Assembly (NCBI RefSeq): GCF_001428075.1
Contig: NZ_LMSI01000001.1
Location: forward strand, 156,516 to 220,515
Direction: 5' to 3'
DNA from: Arthrobacter sp. Soil764
GTDB lineage: Bacteria > Actinomycetota > Actinomycetes > Actinomycetales > Micrococcaceae
DNA: 64,000 nucleotides
The position numbers were made by a program, and so were the translations under genes. Under the pieces are notes generated by a model. The model was not told where the DNA came from and did not search any database. It saw only the letters and a program-made list of their open reading frames with translations. Shown piece after piece: positions 60,427 to 64,000 of this stretch (position 1 is the stretch's first letter; every line of letters begins with the position of its first letter).

Positions 60427-61861
60427 ATGGAGGGCGAAGAGCACGACGACGTCGGGCGCCTGCGTGCAGGCGTCCGGTCACGTGAGGCGGAATTGGAGCG
60501 GCGGCTGGCGGAGTGGGTGCGCGTCCCGGGCATCCTGGGAGTGCCCGAACACTCCCAGGACCTGCTCCGTTCCGCCAACTGGCTCGCCGGCGAATTCCGT
60601 GAAGTGGGCTTCCCCGTGGTGGAGGTGCTGCCCACGGGAGAGTCCCACGCCGTGTACGCGGAGTGGTGCAATGACGCCGGAGCGCCAACGGTCCTGGTCT
60701 ACAGCCACCATGACGTCCGCGAGGTGAAGCCGGAGAACTGGGCCATGACGGCGCCTTTTGAACCGGTACTCCGCGAAGGCCGGCTGTACGGCCGGGGAAG
60801 CTCCGACGCCAAGGGCCAGATCCTGGCGCATTTTGAGGGGCTCCGGGCCCACCTGCAGGAGACGGGCACGCCGAAGATCAACCTGAAGTTCCTCATTGAA
60901 GGGGAGGAAGAAGGCGGCTCACCGCATCTGGCCAAAGCTGCTGGCGGACAACGCCGAACGGTTCGCCGCAGACCTGGTCCTCTTTTCCGACACCCTCCTC
61001 TGGCACGCCCGGCACCCGGCCGTCTGTGTCAGCCTGCGCGGCATGCTCAGCGTGCACCTGGAGGTGTACGGGCCCGGGCGGGACGTGCACAGCGGCGCCG
61101 TGTCCGGTAACGCACCCAACCCCGCCTTTGAGCTCGGCCGGCTGCTGGGGCTCCTCCACGACCAGGACGGCCGGGTGGCAGTTCCCGGCTTTTACGACGA
61201 CGCGGCGCCGGACCCGGCCGGCCTCCGGAACGCGCTGGCGGACCTGCCCTTCAGCGAAGAGGACTGGCTGGCCCGCTCCGAAACCGGCGCCATCACCGGC
61301 GAGAAGGGATACACCGTGCTGGAACGGCTGTGGCTGCGCCCCGCCGTCGAGGTCACCTCCATCATTGCCGGCGACGCGCTGGGCGTGTCCCGCGCCGCCG
61401 TACCCGCTGTTGCCTCGGCGGACCTCAGCTTCCGGACAGTTCCCGGCCAGCGCCTGGAAAAAATCGCCGAGCAGCTGCAGGAGTGGGTGGCCGGCACCAT
61501 CGGCGACGCCTACGGGTTCAGCCTGGTCCCGGACCTGGAAACGGCGCAGGAACCCTACCTGACGCCTGACCATCCAGCCGTCGCCGCCCTGGAAAAGGCC
61601 ATGGCGCGTGGTTTTAACGCCGAACGGGCTGGGCGGATGGGCAACGCCGGCGGCGGTCCCGCCGAGCTGCTGGGACGCAGCCTCTCGGCGCCCGTACTCT
61701 TCTTTGGCACCGGCCTGGTGGAGGACCACTGGCACGACAGCGACGAGAGCGCCAGCCTGGACGTGCTGATGGACGGGGCCCTGACGCTGGCTTGCTTCTG
61801 GGACGAACTTGCAACCATGCAATGGGAGAAGGGCGACGACGATGGACACCTACGGCAATGA
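60427..61861 (+). pseudogene. M20 family metallopeptidase (dipeptidase) with a frameshift
   Basis: The first frame (60427 to about 60936) gives the N-terminal catalytic part: VYSHHDV, GRGSSDAKGQILAHFEGLRA and the catalytic-Glu region IEGEEEGGSPHLAK. The protein then continues only in the next frame as LLADNAERFAADLVLFSDTLLW, through the dimerisation lid to GTGLVEDHWHDSDESASLDVL. Reading AAAG at 60934-60937 as AAG restores one protein of about 477 residues, normal for carnosinase-like M20 dipeptidases. So there is one extra A. Whether this is a real mutation or a sequence error cannot be told here. The end overlaps the next gene by 20 bases. Confidence 0.85.
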
Positions 61862-62981
61862 CGGCACCGGCGGCGCCGGCGCGGGTAAGCGAACGTTCGG
61901 CATTGAGGAGGAGCTGCTCCTGGTGGACGCCGCAAACGGCGAAGCCGTGCCCATGGCAGGAGAGCTCCTGAACCTGTACGTCCGCCCTCTGGTGGCCGGG
62001 GCCGGGCCCGTCCTCACCGCCGAGTTCCAGCAGGAAATGATCGAGGTGGTCACCCCGCCGCACGCTACTTTGGCGACGCTTGAGCGGGACATCGTGGCGG
62101 GACGGGCCGTCGCCCACCAGGCGGCAGAGGACGTCGGGGTCAGGGTGGCCGCCCTGGGTACCTCACCGCTCCCGGCCGATCCCCATCCCGTGCAGCTCCG
62201 CCGGTTCAAGGCCATGACGGAGGAGTACGGGCTGACGGCAAGGGAACAGCTCACCTGCGGCTGCCACATCCATGTCTCGGTGGAGTCGTCGGAGGAAGCG
62301 GTGGCTGTGCTGGACCGGATCCGCATCTGGCTGCCGGTGCTGATCGCGCTCAGCGCCAACTCGCCGTTCTGGCACGGCAGGGACAGCGGTTATGCCAGCT
62401 ACCGCTCGCAGGTGTGGAACCGCTGGCCCTCCGCCGGGCCGCTGGAGATCCTGGGCACGCCGGACGCCTACCACCAGTTGGTGCACGACATGGTGAGCAC
62501 CGGCGTCGCCCTGGACGAGGGCATGATCTACTTTGATGCCCGCCTCTCCCGGCACTACCCCACGGTGGAGATCCGGGTGGCCGACGTGTGCCTGCGTCCG
62601 GAGAATACCGTGCTGCTGGCGGGCATCGCCCGGGGCCTGGTGGAAACGGCCGCACGCGAATGGCGGGAGGGGACGCCGCCGGTGGCCGTGCCGGCCGCGC
62701 TGCTCCGGCTGGCCGGCTGGAAAGCCAGCCGCTGGGGCCTGCGGGGCGAGTTGCTCGATCCCCAAACGCACCGACCGGCGCCCGCGCTCGCCGTCGTAAA
62801 TTCCCTGCTGAACCATATCCGCGGGGCGCTGGAGGACATGGATGACCTGCAGCGGGTGGAGGACCTGGTGGACAGGGTGCTCGCCGGCGGCACCGGTGCA
62901 GTGCGGCAGATCGAGGTGCTGCACCGGACGGGGGACCTGGAGAGCGTGGTCCGCGACGCTGCGGACTGTACTGTCTCTTAA
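61842..62981 (+). CDS. ybdK: Carboxylate-amine ligase, glutamate-cysteine ligase family 2 (YbdK)
   Basis: A 379-residue GCS2 protein. Motifs are RTFGIEEELLLVDAANGEAV, AEFQQEMIEVVTPPHATL, EQLTCGCHIHVSVES, FWHGRDSGYASYRSQVWNRWP and HYPTVEIRVADVCLRPEN. YbdK enzymes have weak glutamate-cysteine ligase activity; the true product is unclear. Actinobacteria use mycothiol rather than glutathione, so a different ligase role is likely. The ATG lies 20 bases inside the end of the M20 gene with GGAGAAGGG before it, indicating coupled translation. Confidence 0.9.
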   Translation: MDTYGNDGTGGAGAGKRTFGIEEELLLVDAANGEAVPMAGELLNLYVRPLVAGAGPVLTAEFQQEMIEVVTPPHATLATLERDIVAGRAVAHQAAEDVGVRVAALGTSPLPADPHPVQLRRFKAMTEEYGLTAREQLTCGCHIHVSVESSEEAVAVLDRIRIWLPVLIALSANSPFWHGRDSGYASYRSQVWNRWPSAGPLEILGTPDAYHQLVHDMVSTGVALDEGMIYFDARLSRHYPTVEIRVADVCLRPENTVLLAGIARGLVETAAREWREGTPPVAVPAALLRLAGWKASRWGLRGELLDPQTHRPAPALAVVNSLLNHIRGALEDMDDLQRVEDLVDRVLAGGTGAVRQIEVLHRTGDLESVVRDAADCTVS

Positions 62982-62999
62982 AGCCGGGCGCGGCGGGCG

Positions 63000-64000
63000 T
63001 CAGTAGGTGGTTGCGTCGGGCAGGATCAACGGCGGCAGCGGAGCCTGGTTGAAGTCGAAGGCGTTGACGAGATCCCCCAGCTGCGGGTTGTTCTCGCGGA
63101 CCCCGGGGCGGTTGTCCGGCCGGCCGTCCGTAGCGGGGTCGATGCGTTCGCCGCCCAGGAAGTCATCCTCGATGAACTTGAAGTACGCGTCCTGGCTGAG
63201 GACCTGGTGGTCGATGTAGCCCTTTTTGGCGTAGGGGCTGATCACCAGGGCCGGCACCCGCAGGCCAAATCCGGCGTTGTCCACCACAGGCGGCTGGACA
63301 TGGTCGTAGAACCCGCCCCAGTCGTCCCAGTTCAGGAAGATCGCGGTGCTGTCCCAGTCCGGGCCGCTCATGACGGCGTTGACCAGCCCGGCAACATACT
63401 GCTGTCCGGTGCTGACTTTGGCCGGCGGGTGTTCGCTGACCTCATCGCTGGGCGCCACCCAGCTGACCGCGGGAAGCCTGCCCTGCCGGGCATCGTCGTA
63501 GAAACCGCTCAATGACTTGATGTTGCCCTGCTGGCCGTTCTCCTTGACCGTGTCGAAGTACGGAAGCGGATTCCAGCGGCCCGGCGTCTCGGCGTCCTGC
63601 TCAATGGGGTCGCAGGTGGCGGCGTCGTTCCGGCAGTCCGGCTCGGTGCCGCTGAACACGTAGTACGCCCACGGCACCGAGTGTTTGTGGAGCAGATAGG
63701 TCAGGTCGGTCCAGGCGTAGTTTGGCTGTTTCAGGTTCTTGGCTGCTCCGGCCAGCTTCTCCTTCAGGGGGGCCGGAAGGTCCGCCACGTCCACTGCGGC
63801 CTTGCAGGTGGGATAGGAATCGGTGCGTTTGCAGCTGGCCGTGGCCAATTGCCGGGCCTGGTCGGCAAGGCCGGGATCGGCGCCCGCTGCTTCCAGCGCC
63901 TCGCGGCAGGGCTGGACGTCCTGGCTTGCCTGGCACTTGCCGATCAGGCTGTCATCGAAGTTTTCCTTCTCCGGTTCATTATCCAGGCCCTCGAGCGCGT
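63000..64000 (-). CDS. Phospholipase C-like phosphoesterase, C-terminal part (partial)
   Basis: The frame is open from the right edge, so the N-terminus is missing; about 333 residues are visible. Segments typical of the phosphoesterase family of phospholipase C/acid phosphatase are [64 protein letters not shown] and [17 protein letters not shown]. The Asp/His residues of [11 protein letters not shown] and the EHPP segment contribute to metal binding. Cysteines ([20 protein letters not shown]) suggest an extracellular enzyme. It releases phosphate or cleaves phospholipids. Confidence 0.85.
   Translation of the reverse strand, partial: ALEGLDNEPEKENFDDSLIGKCQASQDVQPCREALEAAGADPGLADQARQLATASCKRTDSYPTCKAAVDVADLPAPLKEKLAGAAKNLKQPNYAWTDLTYLLHKHSVPWAYYVFSGTEPDCRNDAATCDPIEQDAETPGRWNPLPYFDTVKENGQQGNIKSLSGFYDDARQGRLPAVSWVAPSDEVSEHPPAKVSTGQQYVAGLVNAVMSGPDWDSTAIFLNWDDWGGFYDHVQPPVVDNAGFGLRVPALVISPYAKKGYIDHQVLSQDAYFKFIEDDFLGGERIDPATDGRPDNRPGVRENNPQLGDLVNAFDFNQAPLPPLILPDATTY

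Noticed and set aside
1..64000. Prophage, insertion sequence, integrase, toxin-antitoxin or defence genes
   Set aside because: All readable genes were assigned to other families; no transposase, recombinase, restriction or toxin motifs were seen.

Overview
The window is about 64 kb of chromosome from a high-G+C actinobacterium, most likely a member of the Micrococcaceae close to Arthrobacter/Pseudarthrobacter. This rests on the very G+C-rich coding sequence with near-universal G/C third positions, actinobacterial proteins (LCP-type cell-wall ligase, NnrD, ANTAR regulators, DUF6480/DUF6153-type small proteins), a TetR/PaaR-type phenylacetate regulon and a DtxR/IdeR-type iron box. No tRNA, rRNA, prophage, insertion sequence or CRISPR array was seen. 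No gene-free stretch exceeds 300 bases.

Layout: (1) 1-18 kb. The 3' end of dinB and a stress protein (CsbD) lead into the lower part of phenylacetate degradation, which is split into three transcription units: thiolase/hydratase/dehydrogenase (1.75-4.66 kb), thioesterase and paaZ (10.5-13.2 kb), and paaI-paaK-paaR (15.5-18.0 kb). Each unit carries a 22-bp operator of the same family, a natural target for the TetR protein encoded here. Between them sit cell-surface genes: a secreted SGNH hydrolase, a sortase-substrate-like serine protease, a DUF4397 protein and an HtrA-type lipoprotein protease. (2) 18-29 kb. pta and ackA are separated by a sugar-acid island: MFS importer, GntR regulator, enolase-superfamily dehydratase, 2-oxoglutarate-semialdehyde dehydrogenase and FAH-family dehydratase. 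The enzyme set fits a Weimberg/D-arabinose-type route from a pentonate to 2-oxoglutarate. The island is bounded by two almost identical hairpins. (3) 29-42 kb. Housekeeping and envelope genes: SQR-like flavoprotein, oligopeptidase B, FAD monooxygenase, Hsp20, NnrD, phosphatases and an LCP protein. (4) 42-46 kb. A copper operon (copZ, CPH-type P-ATPase, DUF6153, DUF305) read from a promoter with a CsoR-type operator between its -35 and -10. (5) 46-53 kb. A PAS-ANTAR regulator, nhaA with a leader resembling the nhaA-I riboswitch, small stress proteins and an iron(III) ABC transporter with a DtxR/IdeR-like box. (6) 53-64 kb. Cytochrome c oxidase subunits II and I, a nitrilase-family hydrolase, a VIT-family transporter, a four-gene GAF-ANTAR operon with three unknown small proteins, a frameshifted M20 peptidase, a YbdK-type ligase and a partial phospholipase C-like phosphoesterase.

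The least expected signals are regulatory and repetitive: a dispersed 62-bp palindromic element in four intergenic regions, a palindrome (AGTAAGC...GCTTACT) 40-67 bp upstream of five small or secreted stress-type genes, mirror-image promoters in the sugar-acid island, and a 32-bp tandem repeat behind paaZ.
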